From an uncultured Muribaculaceae bacterium (GTDB lineage: Bacteria; Bacteroidota; Bacteroidia; Bacteroidales; Muribaculaceae): 64,000 bases of DNA. Positions within the stretch are counted from its first letter, which is position 1. Every line of letters begins with the position of its first letter. Under the pieces are notes generated by a model. That model was not told the origin of the DNA. It did not search any database and saw only the letters and a program-made list of their open reading frames with translations. Shown in pieces: positions 44,851 through 54,784 of the stretch. The stretch spans positions 1 through 64,000 of the forward strand of contig CAJUCW010000016.1 of the NCBI GenBank assembly GCA_910585275.1, written 5' to 3'. Both the position numbers and the translations under genes were made by a program.

Positions 44851-46410
44851 TCAAATGTCGCGTGCTACGGTCCAGCCGGTGATGGTGCGGGTCGCGGTGG
44901 AGAAGTTTACGCCGATTCGGATGGTCTCCCTGCCGTCAGCAGCGAAAGGGAGGGCGTAGTGCCGCTCCTCGGTCTGGCGCAGGGCTTCCTCCGGCGTGCG
45001 GTCGAGTTTCAGTTCGATGATATATAGGAATCTCTGTGTGCGTATTAACAGGTCGATACGGCCCTCGGAGGTGCAGTATTCGGTCTCCACATGTAGTCCT
45101 AAGAGAATCATGAGCATAAGCAATGCGTTGTGGAGGTTGCGCTCGCTGTCCATCTCCATGCGGTAGGACACCGACGAGAACATGCTCTGGAGTCTGCGCA
45201 TGAAGCCCTCGACGTCGCCACCATTCAATTCCTCGACAAATTCACCAATGAAGAATTCGGTATCACCTCTCGGGATATTGGCATACCGCGGGAGCAGATA
45301 TCCGAGAAAGCCGTCTTTCACCTCCCCGTTGGGAAGACCGAGCGTGAAGATATTATTGCGAAATGATTTTATGGTCAGATAGCCGGTCTGATAGAGGAGA
45401 GCCTCCGGATTCGGACTGTCGAAATCGAGTCCCTCGAGCATGCCTTGGCTACAACGCGCCTCGAAGAGCGATTTCAGGTCTATGTCGAAGCGTTTCAACT
45501 GATGCTCCAGAAGGGTCATACCTCCCGATTTAATCCAATAATTGTCGATTTCCTCCCTGTCCATTACGTTCAGAAGAGAGTATGGATTATAGATATCAGG
45601 ACTTTTTTTGGCGAAATGATAGCCGTCGAAGCGACTTTTTAACATCTCATGGATCTCCTCCGTGGTCACTCCTTCGGTTTCGGCAAGATCTTCCATCCCC
45701 TGCCGGAAATATTCGGACAGTTCCTGTTCAGTGATGCCGCATATAGCCGCGAATGCGGGCATGAAGCTGATGTCCATTATATTGTTGAGTCCGGAGAACA
45801 CCGACAGGTGGGCGAAACGACTCACACCGGTCAGGAAGACCATTCGGATGTATTGTGCGCTGCTCTTGAAGTTGGAGTAAAGGGAGGTAAGCTCTTCCCT
45901 CATCTTCACAAACCGTGTGTCGTTGTGGAGGTTGTTGACCAGCGGCTTGTCGTATTCATCTACAAGGATGATTACCTGCTTGCCCGTCTTCTCATAGGCA
46001 TTGGAAATCACCTCCCTGAATCTCAGGGAAAAACTGTCTGTCTGAAGATGGCAATCGTATTCATTCTCCCATTTTTCTATATTGTATTCTAATATCTCGG
46101 CAAGGGCCTCATCTCTGGCGTAAGATTCTATATTCAAGTCAAGATATAAGACTGGACAGGGCTCCCAGTCCCAGTCCATTGTGTCGGCATAGAGTCCTTT
46201 GAATAGTTCGCGCCGCCCTTCGAAGAAGCAACGCATCATCGACAGGAAAAGACTCTTCCCGAACCGGCGGGGACGCCCCAGGAAGAAATATTTTCCGCCA
46301 CGGTCGAGAAGCTGTTCTACATACTGTGTCTTGTCAACATACAGACAGTCTCTTTCTCTCAGAGCCTCAAACGACTGTTCACCAACCGGGTATTTTATCT
46401 TCTTTCCCAT
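44851..46410 (-). CDS. AAA-ATPase-like / PD-(D/E)XK nuclease-superfamily protein
   Basis: A 519-residue protein of the AAA-ATPase-like (PF09820) plus PD-(D/E)XK (PF08011) architecture found in many copies in gut Bacteroidales. The N-terminus reads KIKYPVGEQSFEALRERDCLYVDKT, with Walker A FFLGRPRRFGKSLFLSMM and Walker B VIILVDEYDKPLVNN. The C-terminal nuclease-like core is VETEYCTSEGRIDLLIRT ... YIIELKLDRTPEEAL. Function unknown; a link to mobile DNA or toxin-like activity has been suggested for such families but is not shown. ATG 46410 gives the usual start; another ATG is three codons upstream. Confidence 0.85.
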   Translation of the reverse strand: MGKKIKYPVGEQSFEALRERDCLYVDKTQYVEQLLDRGGKYFFLGRPRRFGKSLFLSMMRCFFEGRRELFKGLYADTMDWDWEPCPVLYLDLNIESYARDEALAEILEYNIEKWENEYDCHLQTDSFSLRFREVISNAYEKTGKQVIILVDEYDKPLVNNLHNDTRFVKMREELTSLYSNFKSSAQYIRMVFLTGVSRFAHLSVFSGLNNIMDISFMPAFAAICGITEQELSEYFRQGMEDLAETEGVTTEEIHEMLKSRFDGYHFAKKSPDIYNPYSLLNVMDREEIDNYWIKSGGMTLLEHQLKRFDIDLKSLFEARCSQGMLEGLDFDSPNPEALLYQTGYLTIKSFRNNIFTLGLPNGEVKDGFLGYLLPRYANIPRGDTEFFIGEFVEELNGGDVEGFMRRLQSMFSSVSYRMEMDSERNLHNALLMLMILLGLHVETEYCTSEGRIDLLIRTQRFLYIIELKLDRTPEEALRQTEERHYALPFAADGRETIRIGVNFSTATRTITGWTVARDI

Positions 46411-46441
46411 ATCCTGCATTTGTTATTCTCGGAAATATCCT

Positions 46442-46473
46442 CAAAGATATAATAAAATAACAATTTCTGCAAA
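46442..46473 (-). promoter_or_regulatory. Promoter of the AAA/PD-(D/E)XK gene
   Basis: On the minus strand TTTG (46470-46473), a 20-base spacer and TATCTTTG (46442-46449). The leader would be about 25 nt. Confidence 0.65.
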
Positions 46474-46631
46474 TATCTATTTGCAGACTCTAACCTTTAG
46501 AGAATTTAATGCCGCACTCAGATTCTGAAAGCTTAGCTTTATAGGGACCGAATTGACAATCACCGCCATAAGTTGTCTTAGGGATTATCTGTAATGATTA
46601 CTTTTTATAAAGTTATTTTAATTGGGGGATT

Positions 46632-46681
46632 ATTTCTATTCGCCATTTACAGCAAATTTGCTGTAAATGGCGAATAGAAAT
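46632..46681. other. Perfect 50-bp palindrome without loop
   Basis: Twenty-five bases (starting ATTTCTATTCGCCATTTACA) are followed at once by their exact complement. It lies between the end of the esterase-deacetylase gene (46720) and the promoter of the AAA gene, both on the minus strand. It may act as a terminator, though no T run follows on the minus strand. The rest of the spacer 46411-46719 holds only the promoter at 46442-46473. Confidence 0.85.
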
Positions 46682-46719
46682 GGAATATATAAGATAGACG
46701 TATCTTGACAAATTGATTG

Positions 46720-48399
46720 TCAGTTTACTTGGCATTTTATTGGGTCGGCGGAGGGGATGACGGTTATGTGGAACGAGTCGCCTTTGACGACAGTCGCGAG
46801 TTTTTTGCCGCCTCTCTTTGCTTCTATTTTCTTGCCTTTCCAATCTCCCTTTATGCAAATGGTTACGGGGGCCGTGAAAAGTCCGGGGTCGAGATTCATT
46901 TCGGTTGTTATGTCGAAACCGTATTTTTTAGGATATAACTTTATGACCGTATTGTCTCGAATTGTCCTGTAAGCGGCGCATTCCTTAAAGGTGCCCACCC
47001 AGATGTCATCCTCATGGCTCTTCACATATTCAAACATATCCCATAGGTCTTTTGGGGTGTGCCATTTATCGTAGCCTGTGGTGATGCCATGTGTCATGGT
47101 AACTCCCCACAAACCGTTTTTCATTACATCGTCAACCCATTTTTTTATTTTTTCGGGGGTGGATTTGTTGTTTTGCTGTCCGATTCCGGTCTGGTGCATG
47201 CGTGTGCCCACACGCCCTTCTTCGGCGATATCAATGAGCCATGGGCGTGTAGCATTGAAAGGATAGCAGAACGTGAGAGGCTTTTGTCCCACGTGACGCA
47301 TTATTGCGCTATCATTCATCTCTATATTTTTGCGCGCTTCTTCAGGCGACATCAGAACCAGCTTTCCATGACTCCACGAATGGTTGGAAATCTCATGTCC
47401 CCTTTCCGACATTTCTTTTAGTTGACTCCACGACATACGAGGTCTTACGGAATCACCATCATCTATCTTTTTACCGATAATCCAGAAAGTGCCTCTAAAA
47501 CCACGTTTTTCAAGTTCAGGGGCTGCCAACAGATAATGGTCGAGGTCTCCGTCGTCGAAAGTGAAACTGATTGCAGACTTCTTTCCATATTTGTAAGGGG
47601 TGATATAGGCTGACTCTACGAGCGGGGTCATTGCGTCGGCGTAGCGTCGGCCGAGTTCAATCTGGGCTTTACGGCTGAAGTGCGGGTCCTGGGGTTTGTC
47701 TTTGAAAAGGCGGCCGAGACCGTCGCTCGTCACGTAGTTGCAATTCTTTACTTCCCGGCATATTGCAGGCACTACTGAGTCATTGAAGTTACGAATATCC
47801 TCTTCCGGCGCCCATTCCCATTGACCTAACTGACCTATTACCACAGGGATGTCGCCATGTCCGAGTGAATCGCGCAGCGCGGTAATCATTGTCTTGAATT
47901 TTCCGGCATAGTCAGGTGTCTTTTTCTGAACGTTGGTTTCTCCCTGATGCCATAGTATCCCTTTCAGATTGCCATGAGGTATTGCCTGGCGTGTACGCCT
48001 GACGGCCTCATCGAGGAATCCGTCTTTATGTTGTGGTTGCCAACTCATTATGGATGACCCTCCCTTGGCGTTCACAACGAGAAGAATCTTTCTTCCGGTG
48101 CGTCCGTGCATAAGTTTTGAAAAATTGTTGGCCAGGGAATAACCCTGCAGTTTCAAATCCTTGCGGATGGACGAATATTTATTGAAAGGAGCCTTGGCTT
48201 TCTCCGGCACCCCTTCGGAATTCAGTAGCCATACCCCTTCTATCGTTTTCGTCGTGTCTTCCGGTTCGAAACTGCCGCGTCCTGCCATGTTCGACTGCCC
48301 GATGAGAAGATATATGTCATAGTCGTCGGAAAAGCCATAGCAGTTTGCCCCAATAAGGCAAACTGCTATGGTAGTGAAAATGTATTTTAATATGTTCAT
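46720..48399 (-). CDS. Secreted SGNH acetylesterase fused to polysaccharide deacetylase
   Basis: A 559-residue two-enzyme protein. Signal peptide NILKYIFTTIAVCLIGANCYG. The N-terminal half is a SASA/CE6-like esterase: DIYLLIGQSNMAGRG (Ser), VVNAKGGSSIMSW, GILWHQGETN and DPHFSRKAQIELGRRYADAM (His). The C-terminal half (from about residue 260) is a NodB/CE4 deacetylase: SAISFTFDDGDLDHYLL (metal Asp), GHEISNHSWSHG (His-x3-His), FCYPFNATRPW and MTHGI. I start at ATG 48399 before the signal peptide; 41 further codons upstream are unlikely. It probably deacetylates plant polysaccharide, next to lyases and glycosidases in the same direction. Confidence 0.88.
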   Translation of the reverse strand: MNILKYIFTTIAVCLIGANCYGFSDDYDIYLLIGQSNMAGRGSFEPEDTTKTIEGVWLLNSEGVPEKAKAPFNKYSSIRKDLKLQGYSLANNFSKLMHGRTGRKILLVVNAKGGSSIMSWQPQHKDGFLDEAVRRTRQAIPHGNLKGILWHQGETNVQKKTPDYAGKFKTMITALRDSLGHGDIPVVIGQLGQWEWAPEEDIRNFNDSVVPAICREVKNCNYVTSDGLGRLFKDKPQDPHFSRKAQIELGRRYADAMTPLVESAYITPYKYGKKSAISFTFDDGDLDHYLLAAPELEKRGFRGTFWIIGKKIDDGDSVRPRMSWSQLKEMSERGHEISNHSWSHGKLVLMSPEEARKNIEMNDSAIMRHVGQKPLTFCYPFNATRPWLIDIAEEGRVGTRMHQTGIGQQNNKSTPEKIKKWVDDVMKNGLWGVTMTHGITTGYDKWHTPKDLWDMFEYVKSHEDDIWVGTFKECAAYRTIRDNTVIKLYPKKYGFDITTEMNLDPGLFTAPVTICIKGDWKGKKIEAKRGGKKLATVVKGDSFHITVIPSADPIKCQVN

Positions 48400-48442
48400 A
48401 GATAGATTTATAATTATATAACGAAGAGTATGAAGATGAGGT

Positions 48443-49789
48443 TTAGTCTTTAGTGTCGGGAGCGATTTCAGATGCGGGAGACGAACCTTTAGCATGAAAA
48501 CGGTGTCCCATTTTTTTACCATAGGCGGGAGACGACGGCTTAAGTTTCAAGAATGTGATGTCGGGCAATGAGCCGTCGGCATTTCTCGGTTTCAACAGTT
48601 GCGAAGCATCGAGGCTTTCAAAGTCGGAATCCTTTAAAGAAATATCTGAGAAGAAAGAGTTGTTGGAGGCAGAGCTGAGATTTTGGTCGAAATTTACGCA
48701 GTCGGCACCGGAAAGGGTCGGTTTGTAAGCAACATTGTTAGAGAGATTGTGTCCATATCCTTCGACATCCACTGCTTCCTGATGCGACTTGCGATTGACC
48801 ATATTGAAATTCCTTGTGTTGTGGAAAGCTGTGTTGTTGGTGAAATCAAGGCCTCCGAGATGATGGTTGGCATAAAAACCGTTTTGCTTGTTCGACCATG
48901 AAATACAGTTCCTGACTATATTGCGGGGAGGAACTTTCTTAGAGTCAACAGTCGGTTTCATACCGTATCCGCCGGATTTGAATCCTGTGCCGTCGCCTCT
49001 TGAAATCCTGTCGGCATCATAGCCGTTTTCCTATGCCCAGCAGTTTTCAATAATGACCGGTGCGAGGTTGTTGATGAGGTCGTAGCCGTCGTCGCTGTTG
49101 CGCCAGGCGCGGCAACCCTTCACTACGTTTCCGGTGTAGCTTGCACCGTTGAGGTGGAATCCGAATCCGTCGCAGTTGCCACCGTATCCGTTTTCCGACA
49201 CTGGGTCGTAGTTATTGTAAGCATCGCAGTTCAGCACGAGATTGTCGGAGCCCTTTGTGGCATAAACCCCGATTCCCATGCCGTCGTGCATGTTCACTCG
49301 CTCGATGATGCAGTTGCTGCCGCCGAAGAGCCCCACATTGATGCTTTGCGTGTGGCCGGTCTGGGTCACCTGTATTCCCACGATATCGAAGTCTTTCAGA
49401 TGCCAATAGTCTGATTTTACGTAGAATCCCATTACCCTTTCGTCAGGTCTCACTTCGGAGAGGTCTATGACGGCTTTCTCTCCGGGGTAGCCGGATATGG
49501 TGATAGGAGAACCGGCTATCCCGTTTGTGAAAAGGTCATAGACGCAGGAATAAACACCCTCGGCATTCTTGCGCATGATATCTGAATTATTAGGTTTATA
49601 AGTCCCTTCTCTCAGATATATGGTAGAACCCGGTTTGGCTGATTGGATAGCCTTCTTGATAGAATGGTATGGAGCTTCGATGCTCCCGCTGTTGTTGTCG
49701 TCGCCGTCGGGGGCTACATAGTAATCCGTGGCTGAAACATTCATGCAGAATGCAAGCATCGACGCCGATATAGTCGAAATCCTTTTCAT
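48443..49789 (-). pseudogene. PL9-like pectate lyase paralogue interrupted by one TAG codon
   Basis: A near-duplicate of the intact gene at 49935-51377. The frame is open throughout except for one codon: in the segment ENCWA-W-ENGYDADR the second Trp codon TGG is TAG (49031-49033). Downstream the same frame continues to 48443. It has the signal peptide (ISTISASMLAFCMNVSA) and all beta-helix repeats, but it ends in SEIAPDTKD and lacks the C-terminal tail seen in the intact copy. Probably inactive unless the stop is read through. Confidence 0.85.
49611..49772. repeat. 162-bp tract identical between the two PL9-like genes, copy 1
   Basis: This 5' coding segment is base-for-base identical to 51199-51360, while the remainder of the two genes differs at many positions. 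It points to recent gene conversion or selection on this part. Confidence 0.85.
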
Positions 49790-49934
49790 GAAATTAAGGT
49801 TTTGTAGTTCTAAATTTTATAATTGAAGTTTGAATAACTTCAGTCGCTTATTCCAGACGATTAACGGCTTGTCTTAAAATCGTCAATGCCAATCAATCCT
49901 CCATATCTGCAATCAGAAGGTTAAAAGAATGGAA

Positions 49935-51377
49935 TCATGGAATATAGACTACCTTTCCCGATTTTATATAAAAACCTTTTGAGGGATTCTTTATGATTAT
50001 GCCGTCCAACCCATAAACCGGTTCTTCGCTGTCGTCGTTAGTATCAGGTGTGATTTCCGAGACAGCGGAAGAATCTTCGGCAGGGAACTGATATCCCATT
50101 TTCATGCCGTAGGCAGTTGATGATGATTTAAACCTCATGAAAGTAATGTCGGGTAATGAACCGTCGGCATTTCTCGGCTTCAATAGTTGCGAAGCATCGA
50201 GGCTTTCAAAGTCGGAATCCTTTAAAGAAATATCTGAGAAGAATGTATTGTTGGATGCTGAACTGAGGCTTTGGTCGAAGTTCACACAGTCGGCACCGGA
50301 AAGGGTCGGTTTGTAAGAAACGTTGTTCGAGAGATTGTGTCCATATCCTTCTACATCCACAGCTTCCTGATGCGATTTGCGGTTGACCATATTGAAATTC
50401 CTTTTGTTGCGGAAAGCTGTGTTGTTGATGAAATCCAGTCCTGCCAGATGATGGTTGGCATAAAAACCGTTTTGCTTGTTCGACCATGAAATACAGTTAC
50501 GGACTATATTGCGCGGAGGTATTTTTTTAGAGTCAACGGTTGATTTCATGCCATAGCCGCCGGATTTGAACCCGGTGCCGTCTCCTCTTGAAACCCTGTC
50601 GGCGTCGTAGCCGTTTTCCCATGCCCAACAGTTTTCTATGGTGACGGGGGCAAGATTGTTGATAAGGTCGTAGCCGTCGTCGCTGTTGCGCCATGCACGG
50701 CACCCTTTCACTACATTTCCCGTATAGCGTGCGTTATTGAGGTGGAATCCGAATCCGTCGCAATTGCCGCCTGCACCGTTTTCCGAGACCGGGTCATAGT
50801 TGTTGTATGCATCACAATTCAGCACGAGATTGTTGGACCCTCTTGTGGCATAAACCCCGATTCCCATGCCGTCGTGCATGTTCACTCGTTCGATGATGCA
50901 GTTGCTGCCGCCGAAGAGTCCCACATTGATGCTTTGGGTATGCCCGGTCTGGGTCACCTGGATTCCGACGATATCGAAGTCTTTCAGATGCCAATAGTCT
51001 GATTTTACATAAAATCCTATCACCCTTGCGTCAGGTTTTACTTCGGAGAGGTCGATGACGGCTTTCTCTTCGGGATATCCTGAAATTGTGATGGGCGATC
51101 CTGCATTCCCTTTAGTGGAAAGGTCATAGACGCAGGAGTAAACACCTTCGGCATTCTCGCGCATGATATCGGAATTCAGGGGCTTATAAGTGCCTTCCCT
51201 CAGATATATGGTAGAACCCGGTTTGGCTGATTGGATAGCCTTCTTGATAGAATGGTATGGAGCTTCGATGCTCCCGCTGTTGTTGTCGTCGCCGTCGGGG
51301 GCTACATAGTAATCCGTGGCTGAAACATTCATGCAGAATGCAAGCATCGACGCCGATATAATGAAAATCCTTTTCAT
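49935..51377 (-). CDS. Secreted PL9-like right-handed beta-helix pectate lyase
   Basis: A 480-residue secreted protein. Signal peptide FIISASMLAFCMNVSA; then the start typical of parallel beta-helix lyases (DYYVAPDGDDNNSGS ... PYHSIKKAIQSAKPGSTIYL). The PL9-like core is GNCDGFGFHLNNARYTGNVV followed by KGCRAWRNSDDGYDL and VTIENCWAWENGYDADR. The ending (DGIIIKNPSKGFYIKSGKVV) resembles a type IX secretion or outer-membrane sorting tail. It should cleave polygalacturonate or a related pectic backbone by beta-elimination; the exact family and substrate are inferred. A duplicated, broken copy lies downstream. Start chosen at ATG 51377. Confidence 0.8.
   Translation of the reverse strand: MKRIFIISASMLAFCMNVSATDYYVAPDGDDNNSGSIEAPYHSIKKAIQSAKPGSTIYLREGTYKPLNSDIMRENAEGVYSCVYDLSTKGNAGSPITISGYPEEKAVIDLSEVKPDARVIGFYVKSDYWHLKDFDIVGIQVTQTGHTQSINVGLFGGSNCIIERVNMHDGMGIGVYATRGSNNLVLNCDAYNNYDPVSENGAGGNCDGFGFHLNNARYTGNVVKGCRAWRNSDDGYDLINNLAPVTIENCWAWENGYDADRVSRGDGTGFKSGGYGMKSTVDSKKIPPRNIVRNCISWSNKQNGFYANHHLAGLDFINNTAFRNKRNFNMVNRKSHQEAVDVEGYGHNLSNNVSYKPTLSGADCVNFDQSLSSASNNTFFSDISLKDSDFESLDASQLLKPRNADGSLPDITFMRFKSSSTAYGMKMGYQFPAEDSSAVSEITPDTNDDSEEPVYGLDGIIIKNPSKGFYIKSGKVVYIP
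51199..51360. repeat. 162-bp tract identical between the two PL9-like genes, copy 2
   Basis: Partner of the tract at 49611-49772, in the same orientation and at the same position of the gene (signal peptide and first beta-helix strands). Confidence 0.85.
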
Positions 51378-51444
51378 GATAATGCGGTTTTGATTCTTTA
51401 AATGATTATTCAACTAACTATGTAACTTTTAAATTCATTAAAAA

Positions 51445-54400
51445 TTATTTCAGATTGCGGAGGAATTCTATTTCAATTATTTTCAGAGATTTGCCCGCTT
51501 TCCCTTTTTTCTCGTCGTTGCTGCTGTCCATCTCCTTGATGGCTCCGAATGCATCCTTGTCGGTTGACGCCCCTGCCATTTTCACAGTGTAGCGTTGTGC
51601 TTTGGGTGCATCTGCCGGTATGGGAAGATGCGAGAATCCGAGACCTTTAGGAGTCCATCCTTCCCATATTTTCACGGCTTCCGAAGAATCGGCAGGATGG
51701 GCATATATCTCTATAGGATAAGACGAGGAACGGAATCCCTTCATTTTCACACATACCTCGTCGATATTGGTGAGTTCCGAAAGTGTATAGGTCACCCATG
51801 CTTTATCAAGGTCGGCGTCGCTTTCCCATGAGGTGTTTTCGTATGTATCGTAGCTCAATGTGGGGTCGCCCGAACCCGCTACGGCACTCATGATTGCCAC
51901 TTCCCTTCGCCATGGCACAAACGACTGACCCTTCGGTGTTTCGCCCCTGTCGAGTCGGGAAACAAGCCCTTCAGAGGGAATATAGTCTGAAATGCCGTCC
52001 GTTACATCTATGGGTAGAGTGTTGAATTCTATCTCCGCCTCCGGTAGGCCTTCTGCTTTGGCTATAAGACGCACCTTTCCGGGTTTTGTAAGCGACCTCA
52101 GCATCACCCTGTTGACTCCGCATTCCACAGGGAGAGTGTCGCAAAGCACATGATTAAGGGTGGCAAGTGTTTTTTTATCATATTTCTGGTTGTCGCCTTC
52201 CGCCATAGCCGATGTTGAGGTAAGGGCTGCCTGGTTGGTCGTGAAGCCGAAAGGTTTGTTTTTGGCTATTCCGCCGCGCCATTCCGCCGGCCCTTTGAGA
52301 GAAAACTTCACGAGACGGTTGTCGAGAGGGCATCTTCTTCCTTCTGCATCCACCACTTCGAATTGCACGAGAGCCACGTCGTTGCCATCGGCTTTCCATC
52401 CTGTAGGATTCTCAATGGCTGTGAGTCTGAGGGCCTTGGGGGCACCGGCGGTATATTTTACGTCGCGCGATGTTTCTTTGCCGTCTTTGCCATAAGCGAT
52501 GGCCGTAAGGACGCCGTCTTCATATTTCACGTCTTTGAAAGTGAAAAGGAACTTATAGTCGTGGCTTTCCGGAAGAATGGTTTTACCGTTTTGGCGAAGC
52601 ACTACGCTGTCGGCATTTGAGACAACATAGACGGTGGGTACGGAGAATCCCGGTTCATAGTTCCAATGTCCTACGATATAGGTGCGGGGCCGGAGGTCAT
52701 CGACCCAGCCGTCCCACATCACCTGATGGGCGAAGAATGCGTCTTTCTCGATTCTCATGGGATCTACCACGCCGCTTACGCGGTAATTGTCGGCGCTTCT
52801 GCCGTGGCTCTGCGTGTCGCTGAACACTATCTTGGCCCCTCCCGAATTGACCTTTGTGCCGCTTCCCGGACGCTCTATCCAGTAATCATACCAACGGCGC
52901 ACGAGTTCAGCCACAAATTCATCGTTGTTATGGTTGTAGGCGGTGGCCGGGGCATTCCGGTAAAGAGGTCCGTCCCCTTCCGGATGGAAAGGATATGACC
53001 ACGAATTCCAATAGAAGCGATGGGCTTCGTCGCGGCAGTATTCCATCATCCACATCGGTTTTGTGTCGCTCTTGTTGACGTAAAGCATCTCGCCGCCGTA
53101 TTCGGCTTCGGGCTTGTCGAGCATTTCGCGCGAGCCTATGGCACGGCTTCCGTAAGGGTCATACTGATTGCGCAGGGCAATCATCTCCTTCATGTGCTGG
53201 CCGGAAATGCGCTGGTTGCCGCATTCGTAGAAAAGGATGGAGGGCGCGTTGCGGTTGTAGATTATGGCGTCGCGCATAAGTTCGAGACGCTGTTCCCATT
53301 TTCTCCCTTCGGAGTCCCTTTCGGCATCACCTGCGGGCATTGCCTGGATAAGCCCCACGCGGTCGCAGCTTTCCACATCCTGCCGTCCGGGACAGGTGTG
53401 CATCCATCTTACGAGGTTGCCTCCCGATTTCACGAAAAGGTCGTTGGAATAGTCGGATAGCCATGCCGGCATGGCCTGCCCCACTCCGGGCCATTCGTTG
53501 GTGGTTCGCTGAGCGTAGCCATGCACCATTATTACGCGGTCGTTGAGATATATCATGCCGTTTTTGAATTCGGCTTTACGGAAACCGGTGGTTGTGGTGA
53601 CGTTGTCGGAGGTTTCACTCCCTTTAAGCGAGGTTGTCACGTCGTAAAGGTAGCCGTATCCCCACGACCAGAATTTCATGTTGTTCACGCGTTTTTCGGC
53701 ATGTAGAGTGGCTGTCGCTCCAGCCGGGATTGTTTTGGGTGCGCCATCGAACGTGGCCACCGTCTTGCCGTCGGCATCTTTCACGCTGACCTGGAGCGAT
53801 TTCGTGACTGGTTTGGATGTGGAATTGTGAACTTCGCTCTCCACGTTGATTGTCACGCTTCCTGTCGGAACGTCGTATTCCGTACCGTAAACGTATGTGC
53901 CTGTCGTACCGAGGTTGGAGAATAGCGGCAACGTCTGATATACCGGGTCGGTGACATGGAGCCATACGTTTTTGGGTATGCCTCCATAATTCACGTTGAA
54001 AGATTTAGTATGCCATTGCCATGTCGAACCGGTGGCCTGTTCTTTATAGTCCCATGCGTTGTCGGTGCGTACTTCGATAAGGTTGTCGCCCGGTTTTAGA
54101 TATGGCGTAAGGTCGAATCCGAAAGCCATCACGCCGTTTTCCGACAATCCAATCTTTTTACCGTTGAGGAAAACTTCGGCTGCCTGGCGTGCGCCTTCGA
54201 ACTCTATGAAAACTTTCTTGTCGCCGTGGGATATGGCGGTTTCCACATCTTTCGGCAATTTGAAATTCTTTCTATACCATACTTCGCCTGTGGGCATTTC
54301 GTAGGTGGATACTTTGAATGACTCATCTTCATTCCATGCATGTGGAAGCGTGACGGGACGTTTCTTCAATATTTTCGACACCTCTTTATCAGGAGAAGAA

Positions 54401-54519
54401 AGCCTCCAGTCGGAATTGAAATTGAAAGTTTGGCGGCTTAAAGCCGGCTGCGTCGCGAGGCAGAAAAGGGCGACCGCCGAGAAGAGGGCTTTCCCTTTTA
54501 CCATTGACAGAAGTTTCAT
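51445..54519 (-). CDS. Secreted GH2-family glycosidase (beta-galactosidase-like)
   Basis: A 1024-residue GH2 enzyme. Signal peptide ALFSAVALFCLATQPALS; sugar-binding sandwich domain (VTLPHAWNEDESFKV ... VFIEFEGARQAAEVFLNGKKIG); immunoglobulin-like domain; (beta/alpha)8 barrel with NGMIYLNDRVIMVHGYAQ, PSILFYECGNQ (acid/base Glu region) and MWMMEYCRDEAHRFYW (nucleophile Glu region); then DUF4982-like and further beta domains. The specificity may be beta-galactosidase, as expected beside GH53 galactanase, but other GH2 activities are possible. ATG 54519 precedes the signal peptide. It shares direction with the lyases. Confidence 0.88.
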   Translation of the reverse strand: MKLLSMVKGKALFSAVALFCLATQPALSRQTFNFNSDWRLSSPDKEVSKILKKRPVTLPHAWNEDESFKVSTYEMPTGEVWYRKNFKLPKDVETAISHGDKKVFIEFEGARQAAEVFLNGKKIGLSENGVMAFGFDLTPYLKPGDNLIEVRTDNAWDYKEQATGSTWQWHTKSFNVNYGGIPKNVWLHVTDPVYQTLPLFSNLGTTGTYVYGTEYDVPTGSVTINVESEVHNSTSKPVTKSLQVSVKDADGKTVATFDGAPKTIPAGATATLHAEKRVNNMKFWSWGYGYLYDVTTSLKGSETSDNVTTTTGFRKAEFKNGMIYLNDRVIMVHGYAQRTTNEWPGVGQAMPAWLSDYSNDLFVKSGGNLVRWMHTCPGRQDVESCDRVGLIQAMPAGDAERDSEGRKWEQRLELMRDAIIYNRNAPSILFYECGNQRISGQHMKEMIALRNQYDPYGSRAIGSREMLDKPEAEYGGEMLYVNKSDTKPMWMMEYCRDEAHRFYWNSWSYPFHPEGDGPLYRNAPATAYNHNNDEFVAELVRRWYDYWIERPGSGTKVNSGGAKIVFSDTQSHGRSADNYRVSGVVDPMRIEKDAFFAHQVMWDGWVDDLRPRTYIVGHWNYEPGFSVPTVYVVSNADSVVLRQNGKTILPESHDYKFLFTFKDVKYEDGVLTAIAYGKDGKETSRDVKYTAGAPKALRLTAIENPTGWKADGNDVALVQFEVVDAEGRRCPLDNRLVKFSLKGPAEWRGGIAKNKPFGFTTNQAALTSTSAMAEGDNQKYDKKTLATLNHVLCDTLPVECGVNRVMLRSLTKPGKVRLIAKAEGLPEAEIEFNTLPIDVTDGISDYIPSEGLVSRLDRGETPKGQSFVPWRREVAIMSAVAGSGDPTLSYDTYENTSWESDADLDKAWVTYTLSELTNIDEVCVKMKGFRSSSYPIEIYAHPADSSEAVKIWEGWTPKGLGFSHLPIPADAPKAQRYTVKMAGASTDKDAFGAIKEMDSSNDEKKGKAGKSLKIIEIEFLRNLK

Positions 54520-54591
54520 AATATTTCGGTTTAATAAAATTGTTTTTCGTGGATAGGTTTGAATGGATATTCCGTTTGTTGAGTTCGAGTG

Positions 54592-54599
54592 CAAAGTTA
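54592..54599 (-). promoter_or_regulatory. -7 element of the GH2 gene
   Basis: TAACTTTG on the minus strand, about 70 bases upstream of ATG 54519. No clear -33 box. Confidence 0.45.
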
Positions 54600-54784
54600 G
54601 CACACATGGTCGTGTGGGTTGTCCGAGGCTGTTGAAACTTCGGTCTGTTATTGTTGAAAATGTAAGTAATCAGGGGTTTTGCAACATTTTCGGCAATCGT
54701 CTTGCAACAAATTCGGCTTTTTTATATAAATTTGTGGGAGCATAGCAACGACATGGCGAGCTTGCGTGGCATTCAAACGGGCTT

